Source of the DNA: an uncultured Bacteroides sp. | GTDB lineage: Bacteria > Bacteroidota > Bacteroidia > Bacteroidales > Bacteroidaceae | NCBI GenBank assembly: GCA_949288715.1 | Contig: CASELH010000006.1 | Location: forward strand, 86,081 to 150,080 | Reading direction: 5' to 3' | Length of the DNA: 64,000 bases | Shown here: piece by piece, positions 34,991-43,199 of the stretch | Layout of the letters: every line of letters starts with the position of its first letter | Numbering within the stretch: the stretch's first letter is position 1 | The notes under the pieces: model-generated | What the model saw: only the letters and a program-made list of their open reading frames with translations | Told to the model about the DNA's origin: nothing | Database searches by the model: none | Made by a program: the position numbers and the translations under genes

Positions 34991-36226
34991 ATGGTTATAA
35001 ATCTGATTACCTTCGCCTCCACCCTGCAAAAACACTCCGTCGTGCGCAGTTCGCACGAAGTCATACTGACCGAGCTGGAGAAATACTTCACCGTAAACCT
35101 CATCGACTGCCAAGACATGGGGAGGCTCACGGAAAACGACTTCGCGCTGGTATTCATTGCCACGGGAGGGGTGGAGCGGATGGTCATCCAGCACTTCGAG
35201 GCACTGCCCCGCCCCACCATCCTCCTGGCCGACGGCATGCAGAACTCACTGGCCGCCGCCCTCGAAATATCCACCTGGCTCAGGGGCAGGGGCATGAAAA
35301 GCGAAATACTGCACGGCGAGCTTTCCGAAGTCATCAAACGCATCTTTGTGCTGCACAGCAACTTCCGTGCTCAACAAAGCCTGAAAGGCATGCGCATAGG
35401 CGTGATGGGCACCCCCTCGGGCTGGCTCATAGCAAGCAATGCCGACTACCTGCTGGCCAAACGCCGCTGGGGCATAGAATACGTAGACATCCCCTTGGAG
35501 TGCATAGCCAAACGCTATGCCCAAATCACCGACGACGAGGTGGGCAACGCCTCTGCACAGCTGGCCTCGCAAGCCCTAGCCTGTCGCGAAGCCACACCCC
35601 AAGACATGCTCAAGGCCATGCGCCTGCACCACGCCCTCAAAGCCATCATCCACGAAGAACGGCTGGATGCCATCACCCTCAGCTGCTTCCGGCTGGTGGA
35701 AATGATAGGCGTGACCGGATGCCTCGCCCTCTCTCTGCTGAACGATGAAGGCATCGTGGCCGGATGCGAGGGCGACTTGCAGTCGGTATTCACCATGCTC
35801 GTGGTCAAGGCGCTGACGGGCAAACCCTGCTTCATGGCCAATCCCTCCATGATAAACGCCCGCACCAACGAAATCGTCTTGTCGCACTGCACCATAGGCG
35901 TCAAGCAGACGGAACAATTCATCATCCGCAACCACTTCGAAACGGAAAGCAGCATCGGCATCCAAGGCATCCTGCCCACGGGCGACGTCACCCTGGTGAA
36001 GTGCGGCGGCGAGTGCCTGGACGAATACTACCTCTCCACCGGCACACTCACCGAAAACACCAACTACATCAACATGTGCCGCACCCAAGTGCGTGTGCGC
36101 ATGAACACTCCCGCCAGATACTTCCTGCAAAACCCTCTGGGCAACCACCACATCATGCTATACGGCAACTACGAAATCATGCTCAACGAATTCCTGCAAC
36201 TCAACGCCTGCAAGCGGATAGAGTGA
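34991..36226 (+). CDS. L-fucose/L-arabinose isomerase-like protein
   Basis: A 411-residue cytoplasmic protein resembling the FucI/AraA sugar-isomerase fold. The N-terminal part holds alternating Rossmann-like segments (FALVFIATGGVERMV, ILLADGMQNSLAAALEI, RIGVMGTPSGWLIASNADY). The C-terminal part has candidate metal ligands in GIVAGCEGDLQSVFTMLV and IVLSHCTIG. The substrate is unknown, and residues equal to all FucI metal ligands are not assured. Start at 34991 (MVINLITFAS) is chosen because a TATCTTTA box lies about 40 bp upstream and longer starts run antisense into the aminotransferase gene. No sugar kinase or aldolase gene is adjacent. Confidence 0.78.
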   Translation: MVINLITFASTLQKHSVVRSSHEVILTELEKYFTVNLIDCQDMGRLTENDFALVFIATGGVERMVIQHFEALPRPTILLADGMQNSLAAALEISTWLRGRGMKSEILHGELSEVIKRIFVLHSNFRAQQSLKGMRIGVMGTPSGWLIASNADYLLAKRRWGIEYVDIPLECIAKRYAQITDDEVGNASAQLASQALACREATPQDMLKAMRLHHALKAIIHEERLDAITLSCFRLVEMIGVTGCLALSLLNDEGIVAGCEGDLQSVFTMLVVKALTGKPCFMANPSMINARTNEIVLSHCTIGVKQTEQFIIRNHFETESSIGIQGILPTGDVTLVKCGGECLDEYYLSTGTLTENTNYINMCRTQVRVRMNTPARYFLQNPLGNHHIMLYGNYEIMLNEFLQLNACKRIE

Positions 36227-36283
36227 AAACGCTAAGCAAACAAAGGTTAACATTCCATAAATAAGCACTTATTTCTTGCCTTT

Positions 36284-36310
36284 TCCAAGAATCTACTTGG
36301 ATAATCCAAG
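36284..36310. promoter_or_regulatory. Candidate operator for the TetR repressor
   Basis: CTTGGAT-A-ATCCAAG (36296-36310) is a perfect palindrome, and TCCAAG at 36284-36289 adds a third half-site. It ends 10 bp before a CACTTTTG -7-like box (36320-36327) of the tetR operon, in the promoter spacer or -33 region. Confidence 0.55.
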
Positions 36311-36319
36311 AAAATGCTT

Positions 36320-36327
36320 CACTTTTG
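36320..36327 (+). promoter_or_regulatory. Probable -7 box (CACTTTTG) for the tetR efflux operon
   Basis: One mismatch from TAnnTTTG, 49 bp before the tetR ATG at 36377, directly after the palindromic candidate operator. Confidence 0.4.
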
Positions 36328-36376
36328 CGCTAATAAAATTGTTAGTTCAATTAGTTAAACTTAAACGTTATACGAT

Positions 36377-37009
36377 ATGGATAAAGAATTTAACCAGTCA
36401 CAGGGCACAGAGTCAAGAATTCTACAAGCTGCTGAAAAGGAGTTCTTCGAGAAAGGTTTTGCCGGGGCAAGAACCGCCTCCATTGCCGAAGCAGCCGGAG
36501 TGACACACGCCATGCTGCACTATTATTTCCGCACAAAGGACAAGCTTTTTGAGCGAATTGTGTCGGAGAAGATAAACATGCTGGCCGACATTCTATTAAG
36601 TGCCATAGGCGATGCCGACTTGCCGCTGGAGGAAAGACTGCGGCAAGGCATTGAGCGACATTTCGACTTCATCTCGGCCAACCGGGATTTGCCAAGATTC
36701 ATTGTAAACGAAGTGCTCACACGCCCTGAGCAGATTGAGAATATGAAGAATGAAATATTGGGCATCGCAGATAGCCTTTTGGGCAATCTCCAGCACAAGA
36801 TTAACGAATATGCCACCCAAGGACTTTGCCGGCAAATCGATGCACGGATGTTACTGATCGACATCGTGTCACTCAACATATTTCCGTTCATGGCGGCGCC
36901 TATAGTCTATGGGGCGATAGGAAATTGCTACGGAAGCTATGAAGAATTCTTAGCTTTACGCAAGAAAGAGAATGTAGAAACCATTTTGAACAAACTTAAA
37001 ATACGCTGA
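36377..37009 (+). CDS. TetR-family repressor of the export operon
   Basis: A 210-residue regulator. The N-terminal HTH covers about 10-57 (RILQAAEKEFFEKGFAGART, then SIAEAAGVTHAMLHYYFRTK), the standard TetR fold; the rest is an all-helical ligand domain. It is the first gene of a seven-gene operon (36377-43004), 2 bp before tolC, so it probably represses its own export system and is released by an exported or toxic small molecule. A palindrome just upstream is the likely operator. Base use appears more AT-rich than the neighbouring genes. Confidence 0.92.
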   Translation: MDKEFNQSQGTESRILQAAEKEFFEKGFAGARTASIAEAAGVTHAMLHYYFRTKDKLFERIVSEKINMLADILLSAIGDADLPLEERLRQGIERHFDFISANRDLPRFIVNEVLTRPEQIENMKNEILGIADSLLGNLQHKINEYATQGLCRQIDARMLLIDIVSLNIFPFMAAPIVYGAIGNCYGSYEEFLALRKKENVETILNKLKIR

Positions 37010-37011
37010 CT

Positions 37012-38274
37012 ATGCTGAAACCATATTTGCTTTTGGCGTTGGCATTGCTCACAGGCATCCATCTTTCTGCCCAGACCACCTTGGGAGAGTGCATCGCATT
37101 GGCACAAAGCAACTATCCACTCATCCGGAAGTACAACCTGTTGGAGCAGACTAAGGATGTGAACCTGTCCGACATCAACAAAAGCTGGCTGCCGCAAATC
37201 AATGTATACGGACAGGGGACTGTGCAAAACGCAACTCCCTCCTTTCCGGAATCATTGGGCACATCCATCTCCGGACTGAACGAATGGCAATATAAAGTAG
37301 GCGCCGACATCAGCCAGAACATCTGGGATGGAGGCTCAGCGAAAACCGAACGGAAAATAGAACGCGCCGAAGATGCGAAACGAAAGGCAGCTTTGGATGT
37401 TCAGCTTTACGCCATCCGCCAACGGGTGGAAGACCTCTTTTTCGGCATCCTGCTCATTGAAGAACAGACTGAACAGACCCGGAACATGCAAACCTTACTC
37501 CAAAGCAACCTCGACAAGCTGCGGACGATGCACGAGAACGGCACCGCCATGCAAAGCGACGTAGACATGGTGGAGGCGCAATGCCTAAGCACTTCGCAAC
37601 AACTTATCCAAGCGGAAAGCACGGCGAAAAGCTATCGGAAAGTGCTGGGAATATTCACGGGAAAAAGCCTTACCAATCAGGAACTGGTGAAACCGGATGC
37701 CTCCATTCCCAAAGACTTGATGCCCAATCGCCCCGAATTAAGGCACTTCGAAGCACAGCTGCAAGCCAATGAAGCAAGAAACGCAAGCATCACGGCAAGC
37801 ACAATGCCTCGAATAGGACTGTTCGCCCAAGCCTACTACGGCTATCCGGGATTCAACTACTTCGAGAGCATGATGAACCGCGACCCGTCGTTCAACATCC
37901 TTGCCGGAGTAAAGGTGTCATGGAACATAGGCGCATTTTACACCAAGAAGAACAACAGGCGGAAGCTGCGCCTTTCATCGGACAACATTGCCGTGGAACG
38001 CGACGTGTTCCTGTTCAACACAAACATGCAGACCCGCTCGCAGCTCGACCATATCGATGAGTTGAAAGCCATCATGAAAGAGAACGACAGGATAGTGGAA
38101 CTCCGCACCAATGTGCGGAAAGCGGCAGAATCCCAGCTTGACAACGGCGTAATCGATGCCACCGACCTGCTCACCAAGCTGACGGACGAGAGACAAGCCC
38201 GCCTCACGGCCTCCTACCAAGAAATCCAACTTCTCCAAAGCATTTACCAACTGAAATATACATTGAATCAATGA
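37012..38274 (+). CDS. TolC-family outer-membrane efflux protein
   Basis: A 420-residue outer-membrane channel. Signal peptide MLKPYLLLALALLTGIHLSA. Two OEP repeats of long helices are visible: TLGECIALAQSNYPLIRKYN at the start of the first and LSDINKSWLPQINVYGQGTV as a strand, then long helical stretches and a second repeat from about 235 (MPNRPELRHFEAQLQANEAR). It is expected to form the trimeric exit duct for the adaptor and ABC-2 transporter encoded just downstream. Its stop overlaps the adaptor start by 4 bp (ATGA). Confidence 0.92.
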   Translation: MLKPYLLLALALLTGIHLSAQTTLGECIALAQSNYPLIRKYNLLEQTKDVNLSDINKSWLPQINVYGQGTVQNATPSFPESLGTSISGLNEWQYKVGADISQNIWDGGSAKTERKIERAEDAKRKAALDVQLYAIRQRVEDLFFGILLIEEQTEQTRNMQTLLQSNLDKLRTMHENGTAMQSDVDMVEAQCLSTSQQLIQAESTAKSYRKVLGIFTGKSLTNQELVKPDASIPKDLMPNRPELRHFEAQLQANEARNASITASTMPRIGLFAQAYYGYPGFNYFESMMNRDPSFNILAGVKVSWNIGAFYTKKNNRRKLRLSSDNIAVERDVFLFNTNMQTRSQLDHIDELKAIMKENDRIVELRTNVRKAAESQLDNGVIDATDLLTKLTDERQARLTASYQEIQLLQSIYQLKYTLNQ

Positions 38275-39161
38275 AAAAGACAGCCCTATTCTCCGCATTC
38301 ATCATAATTGTGCTGGCCTCCTGCCAGAACACTGAAAAGTATGATGCCACAGGCATCTTCGAAGCAAACGCCGTCACCATATCTTCTGAAATCGGTGGAA
38401 AACTGGTCATGTTCAATGTCGACGAGGGAGACAGCCTCATTGTCGGGCAGCAGGTGGGGCTGATAGATACCACATTGCTCGCATTGCAGCAGAAACAGTT
38501 GCACAGCCAGCAGCTCTCCACCGAGAAATCCTCGCCCGACATCGCGGCACAGGCTGCGGCACTGCGCTCGCAGATAGCCCACCAGCAGAACGAGTGCGCC
38601 CGCATAGCCCGCCTGCTTGCCAACGGAGCAGCCACTCAGAAGCAAAGCGACGATGCCCATGCGCAGTTGAGAACCCTGCGCGGACAGTTGGAAAGCCTGC
38701 TCTCCACCCTCGACAAGAACCGCAGCTCCATCACCGAAAGCGCTCTTGCCCTGCAATATCAGAAAGAGCAGATAGAAGAACAGATACGCAAGAGCCACAT
38801 CGCCGCCCCCATCACCGGCACCGTCCTGCAGAAGTACGCCGAACAAGGCGAATATGCCACCCCCGGAAGGCCTCTCTTCAAGATGGCGAACCTCGACGAC
38901 ATCTACCTGCGCAGCTACTTCACCGCCTCGCAGCTGGCGCATATCCGCATCGGGCAGAAAGTGACCGTCATAGCCGACTTTGGCGGAGATGAGCAATACG
39001 AATATCCGGGCCTCATCACCTGGATAGCGCAGGAAAGCGAGTTCACGCCCAAGTCCATACAGACGCAAGACACCAGGGCAAACCTTGTCTATGCGGTGAA
39101 AATCGCCGTTGAAAATGACGGCAGACTGAAGCTCGGACAGTATGGAGAGGTGCGCTTATGA
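38271..39161 (+). CDS. HlyD/YbhG-type adaptor (membrane fusion) lipoprotein
   Basis: A periplasmic adaptor of 296 residues linking inner-membrane transporter and TolC. The signal peptide ends in the lipobox LAS-Cys18 (IIIVLASCQ), so it is anchored by lipid. A biotinyl-lipoyl half (EIGGKLVMFNVDEGDSLIVG) and its partner (IAAPITGTVLQKYAEQGEYA) bracket a helical hairpin (about 75-165). A beta-barrel domain follows (VTVIADFGG). The ABC-2 neighbours make it a YbhG-like adaptor. Overlaps tolC by 4 bp and the first ATPase gene by 4 bp. Confidence 0.9.
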   Translation: MKKTALFSAFIIIVLASCQNTEKYDATGIFEANAVTISSEIGGKLVMFNVDEGDSLIVGQQVGLIDTTLLALQQKQLHSQQLSTEKSSPDIAAQAAALRSQIAHQQNECARIARLLANGAATQKQSDDAHAQLRTLRGQLESLLSTLDKNRSSITESALALQYQKEQIEEQIRKSHIAAPITGTVLQKYAEQGEYATPGRPLFKMANLDDIYLRSYFTASQLAHIRIGQKVTVIADFGGDEQYEYPGLITWIAQESEFTPKSIQTQDTRANLVYAVKIAVENDGRLKLGQYGEVRL

Positions 39162-40072
39162 AAGAGGTAATTGACATTCAAGGTGTGACGAAACGGTACG
39201 GAAAGCTCACCGCCCTGAACCGCGTGACGTTCTCCGTGGCCGAAGGCTCTCTGTTCGGCCTCATTGGCCCGGACGGCGCGGGGAAGACTACGCTATACCA
39301 GATACTGACTACTCTGCTCAGCCCCGACGAAGGCTCGGCCACCGTAGCAGGTCTGGATGTGGTAAAGGATTATCGGAAACTGCGCACCAAGATAGGCTAC
39401 ATGCCGGAGCGCTTCTCCCTCTACCCCGACCTCACCGTCAGCGAGAACCTGCACTTCTTCGCCTCGCTGTTCGGAGTAAACGTAGAGGACAACTTCGACT
39501 TGATAGCCCCGATATTCGAGCAGTTGAAGAAGTTTCCCAACCGCAGGGCGGGAGCCTTGTCCGGCGGCATGAAGCAGAAGCTGGCCCTGAGTTGCGCGCT
39601 AATACACCGCCCGAAAGTCTTGCTCTTGGACGAGCCCACCACGGGCGTGGATGCCGTGTCGCGCAGCGAGTTCTGGGGCATGCTAGCCACGCTGAAAGAG
39701 AAAGGCATCACCATCCTGGTCTCCACCTCCTACATGGACGAGGCCGAGCGCTGCGAACGCATCGCCCTGATAAACAAGGGAAGGATTCTTGACGTGAACA
39801 CGCCCGACAAACTGATTGAGGGCATGGACAAGAACCTTTACAACGCATCGGCTAAGGAGATGTATCCACTCCTCGAGGCGTTGCGCACCCTTCCGGGGGT
39901 AACGGATTGCTATACTTTCGGCGCCACGCTGCATGTCGTGACTGACGAGGGTTTCAACCCCGATGCTGCAAGCAGCAAGCTTCATCAGAAAGGCTTGAAC
40001 GATGCCCGCCTCTGGCCCGCAAAAGGGAATATAGAAGATTTGTTCATTAAATTGGCTAAGGAAGATGGATAA
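39158..40072 (+). CDS. ABC transporter ATPase (ABC-2 exporter, first NBD)
   Basis: A 304-residue nucleotide-binding protein. Walker A GPDGAGKTT (Asp in place of the common Asn, about 38-46), signature LSGGMKQKLALSC (about 133), Walker B KVLLLDEPTTGVD and a downstream His in the switch area is replaced by STSYMDEAE. The 80-residue C-terminal extension is typical of drug or polysaccharide ABC-2 ATPases. With the next gene it corresponds to the two halves of E. coli YbhF, here as separate proteins. Overlaps the next ATPase gene by 8 bp. Confidence 0.93.
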   Translation: MKEVIDIQGVTKRYGKLTALNRVTFSVAEGSLFGLIGPDGAGKTTLYQILTTLLSPDEGSATVAGLDVVKDYRKLRTKIGYMPERFSLYPDLTVSENLHFFASLFGVNVEDNFDLIAPIFEQLKKFPNRRAGALSGGMKQKLALSCALIHRPKVLLLDEPTTGVDAVSRSEFWGMLATLKEKGITILVSTSYMDEAERCERIALINKGRILDVNTPDKLIEGMDKNLYNASAKEMYPLLEALRTLPGVTDCYTFGATLHVVTDEGFNPDAASSKLHQKGLNDARLWPAKGNIEDLFIKLAKEDG

Positions 40073-40808
40073 GGAGATAGTCATATCGGTGAAAGACCTC
40101 ACCAAGAAGTTCAGGAGCTTCACCGCCGTCGACCACATCACCCTGCAAGTCCGCCGAGGCGAGATATTCGGATTCTTGGGGGCAAACGGAGCGGGCAAGA
40201 CCACTGCTATGCGCATGTTGTGCGGGCTCAGCCTCCCCACATCGGGCAGCGGGACGGTGGCAGGCTGCGACATCCTCAACCAAGCGGAAGAAATCAAGCG
40301 GCACATCGGCTACATGAGCCAGAAATTCTCGCTCTATGAAAACCTGACGGTGTGGGAGAACCTGAACCTGTTCGCCACCATCTATGGCATGCCTGCCCCA
40401 AAGATAAAGGAAAAGACAAATGAAGCTTTCAGCATGTTAGGAATGGAACATCTGCGGAATGTACTGGTAAAGGAAATCCCCGTCGGCTGGAAGCAGAAGC
40501 TGGCCTTCACAGCTGCCACGCTGCATGCCCCGGACATTGTCTTTCTGGACGAGCCTACCGGAGGCGTTGACCCCGCCACGCGGCGCAAGTTCTGGGAGAT
40601 GATTTACCGGGCTTCATCGGAGGGCATGACTGTCTTTGTCACCACCCACTATCTGGACGAGGCCGAATATTGCCACCGCGTCTCCATCATGGTGGACGGA
40701 CGCATCAAGGCATTGGACAGTCCTGAAGAATTGAAACGGCAATACCATGCCGGTACAATGGACGAGGTGTTCCGCATCGTGGCGAAAGATGCGAAAAGGG
40801 GAGATTAA
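40065..40808 (+). CDS. ABC transporter ATPase (ABC-2 exporter, second NBD)
   Basis: A 247-residue nucleotide-binding protein. Walker A GANGAGKTT, Walker B DIVFLDEPTGGVDP and the switch His in TTHYLDEAE are all good. The signature motif is replaced by IPVGWKQKLAFT, the same kind of LPLGWKQ variant found in the second half of YbhF, so the two ATPases probably form an asymmetric heterodimer. It follows the first ATPase gene with an 8-bp overlap; 32 bp containing a GAAGAACTAAGAATGATGAA repeat fragment separate it from the first permease. Confidence 0.93.
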   Translation: MDKEIVISVKDLTKKFRSFTAVDHITLQVRRGEIFGFLGANGAGKTTAMRMLCGLSLPTSGSGTVAGCDILNQAEEIKRHIGYMSQKFSLYENLTVWENLNLFATIYGMPAPKIKEKTNEAFSMLGMEHLRNVLVKEIPVGWKQKLAFTAATLHAPDIVFLDEPTGGVDPATRRKFWEMIYRASSEGMTVFVTTHYLDEAEYCHRVSIMVDGRIKALDSPEELKRQYHAGTMDEVFRIVAKDAKRGD

Positions 40809-40840
40809 TCTTAATGAAGAACTAAGAATGATGAATTAGC

Positions 40841-41887
40841 ATGTCGATATTCCAATCACTCATCAAGAAAGAGGTGCTGCACCTCCTGCGCGACTTCCGC
40901 ACGGTGACGGTGGTGCTGGTCATGCCCGTCGTGCTGCTATTGCTGTTCGGCTTCGCCATCTCCACCGAGGTCAACAACGTGCGGGTAGTCGCCGTGGTGG
41001 AACAGCATACGGACGAAACGAGGCAAATCATAGACCGCCTCCGTGCCAATGCCTACTTCACGTTTGAAGGCATCGTGCCTTATCACGAAGTGGAAAGTCT
41101 TTTACGGAAAGGGCAGACCGATGCCGCCGTCGTGTTCCGCACGGAAGACGGGATACTGAGGCACCAAATCATTGTGGATGCCTCCAATACCACCATGGCA
41201 CAAACCTCCACGGTTTATATAGAAAGTATCATCAGTTCCGGGGCAGGCATCCCGGTGGTGACAAACACACTTTATAATCCCCAACTGAAAAGCGCTTATA
41301 ACTTCGTGCCGGGCATCATGGGCATGATTTTCATCCTCATCTGCGCCATGATGACCTCCGTGTCCATCGTCAGCGAAAAGGAGACGGGCACCATGAACCT
41401 GCTGCTGGTGTCGCCGGTGCGTCCCCGCACCATTATCCTCGGGAAACTGGTGCCTTACTTCCTGCTGTCGTGCATCATCCTGACGCTGGTGCTGGTGCTG
41501 AGCTATACCGTGCTGGGCCTGCCCTTCTCCTTCAGCGTTATCCACGTGATATGGGTGACCATCTTGTATGTCATCCTTGCCCTTGCATTGGGACTGCTCA
41601 TCTCCACCATCGCCTCCACGCAGGTGTCTGCCTTGTTGGTTTCCGGCGTGATGTTCATGATACCCGTAGTCCTGCTGTCCGGCATGATATTTCCCGTGGA
41701 AAACATGCCGTTAGTCCTGCAATGGCTCACGTGCATCATCCCCGCGCGATGGTACATCTCGGCCATGAGGGTGCTGATGATTCAGCAGCTTCCCGTAGGA
41801 TACGTGCTGACGGAAGTCCTGGTCTTGTCGGGAATGACATTGGCTGTACTGGCCCTGGCCATCAAGAAGTTTAATGCTAAAAACTGA
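40841..41887 (+). CDS. ABC-2 type permease (YbhS/YbhR-like), first
   Basis: Inner-membrane permease of 348 residues. One N-terminal helix (about 22-42, VVLVMPVVLLLLFGFAI), a periplasmic domain (about 50-165), then five helices from about 170, including FVPGIMGMIFILICAMMTSV and the SEKETGTMNLLLVSPVRPRT loop characteristic of ABC-2 permeases. It pairs with the next gene as the membrane half of the exporter. The substrate is unknown; related systems export drugs, cationic dyes or sodium. Confidence 0.92.
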   Translation: MSIFQSLIKKEVLHLLRDFRTVTVVLVMPVVLLLLFGFAISTEVNNVRVVAVVEQHTDETRQIIDRLRANAYFTFEGIVPYHEVESLLRKGQTDAAVVFRTEDGILRHQIIVDASNTTMAQTSTVYIESIISSGAGIPVVTNTLYNPQLKSAYNFVPGIMGMIFILICAMMTSVSIVSEKETGTMNLLLVSPVRPRTIILGKLVPYFLLSCIILTLVLVLSYTVLGLPFSFSVIHVIWVTILYVILALALGLLISTIASTQVSALLVSGVMFMIPVVLLSGMIFPVENMPLVLQWLTCIIPARWYISAMRVLMIQQLPVGYVLTEVLVLSGMTLAVLALAIKKFNAKN

Positions 41888-41894
41888 AAGCTGT

Positions 41895-43004
41895 ATGAAT
41901 GCAAATACATTGAAGATACTGCTTAAGAAAGAAGTGTCGCTGATGAAGCGCAACCCCATCATTCCCCGCCTGATTGTGGCCATGCCCATCTTGGTGATGC
42001 TGATTATCCCCCTTGTGGCGACACTCGACGTGAAAAACGTGGGAGTGTCCGTGGTGGATAATGACCGGACGGAACTTTCACGCCGCATGATAGCAGACAT
42101 GGATGCCTCGGAGTATTTGTCCGTGACAGGTTGCTATTTCAGCTACGGCGAGGCGCTCCGGCAGATAGAAAAGGGCGAGGCGGATGCCATTGTCACCATT
42201 CCCAAAGATTATCTGAACGACTTGACAAACGGCAAACGCCCCAAACTCGACTTGAAAGCCAACGGCGTGAACGCCACCAAGGGAACACTGGGCGCGCAAT
42301 ACGCCACCATGTCCATAGCCAACACCGTCTCGCGCTGGCAGGCGGAGCAAGGCATCAGCCGGTCTATGCAAGAATCCGCTACGATGAATTTATATAACCC
42401 CACGCTCAACTTCCGCAACTACATGATTCCTGCCCTTATGGTGGTGCTGCTCATCATCATCTGCGGATTCCTGCCAACCCTCAATCTGGTCAGCGAGAAA
42501 GAAACCGGAACCATCGAAGCCATGAACGTCACGCCGATAGGCCGGCTGGAGTTTGTTTTGTCGAAACTCATACCTTATTGGGCCGTGGGAATACTGGTCG
42601 TCACGGTAGGCATGATTATCGGTTGGTTGGTCTACGGACTGGTGCCTGAAGGGAACGTCGCGAACATCTATCTGGCCGCCATCCTGTTCAGCCTTGTCAT
42701 GTCAGGGTTGGGCGTGTTCATTGCCAACAAGTCGGCCACCATTCTGCAGAGCATCTTCGTGATGTTCGCCTTCATCGTCGTGTTCCAACTGATGGGCGGA
42801 CTGTTCACCCCCATAGCCTCCATGCCACGGTGGGCGCAATGCATCACCTACGCCATCCCGCCGCGCTACTTCATCGAAATCATGCGCTCCGTCTATCTGA
42901 AAGGCTCTACCCTGGCCGACCTTTGGACGCAATATGCCGCTTTGACCGGATTTGCCTTGCTGTTCAGCCTCGTAGCAGCCACAACATACAGAAAGAGGAC
43001 ATAA
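41895..43004 (+). CDS. ABC-2 type permease (YbhS/YbhR-like), second
   Basis: A 369-residue permease with the same layout as the preceding one: N-terminal helix (IVAMPILVMLIIPLVATLDV), periplasmic domain, and the SEKETGTIEAMNVTPIGRLE loop followed by helices to the end. The start at 41895 lies 7 bp after the previous stop; an in-frame ATG at 41874 would overlap that gene by 14 bp. It is the last gene of the operon and is followed by a strong terminator. Confidence 0.92.
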   Translation: MNANTLKILLKKEVSLMKRNPIIPRLIVAMPILVMLIIPLVATLDVKNVGVSVVDNDRTELSRRMIADMDASEYLSVTGCYFSYGEALRQIEKGEADAIVTIPKDYLNDLTNGKRPKLDLKANGVNATKGTLGAQYATMSIANTVSRWQAEQGISRSMQESATMNLYNPTLNFRNYMIPALMVVLLIIICGFLPTLNLVSEKETGTIEAMNVTPIGRLEFVLSKLIPYWAVGILVVTVGMIIGWLVYGLVPEGNVANIYLAAILFSLVMSGLGVFIANKSATILQSIFVMFAFIVVFQLMGGLFTPIASMPRWAQCITYAIPPRYFIEIMRSVYLKGSTLADLWTQYAALTGFALLFSLVAATTYRKRT

Positions 43005-43036
43005 CCCCATCATCAACCTCAAGAAATGCCGGAAGA

Positions 43037-43079
43037 AAAGAGGCAAACAGTAAATACATTTTACCATTTGCCTCTTTTT
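43037..43079. terminator. Bidirectional terminator between efflux operon and pulA
   Basis: Eleven-bp perfect stem AAAGAGGCAAA / TTTGCCTCTTT with a further pairable loop (GTAAA/TTTAC), T-tract on the plus side and A-tract on the other, between convergent genes. Confidence 0.88.
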
Positions 43080-43098
43080 ATGCCCCGCAGGGACCTCA

Positions 43099-43172
43099 GT
43101 CGTACCAAAGTCGTACCAAGTTCGTACCATGTTCGCTCCATTTCCGTCGCTATAGAAGCGAATAAGGAGCGA
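43099..43172 (-). repeat. Dispersed repeat: CTATAGCG anchor plus 11-bp tandem units (copy 2)
   Basis: The reverse complement of the repeat at 15414-15490: GTACC-AAAGTC and GTACC-AAGTTC units followed by GTCGCTATAGAAGCGAA. It lies between the terminator and the pulA stop. Confidence 0.8.
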
Positions 43173-43199
43173 AGATGGAACGATTTATGTATATTGTTT

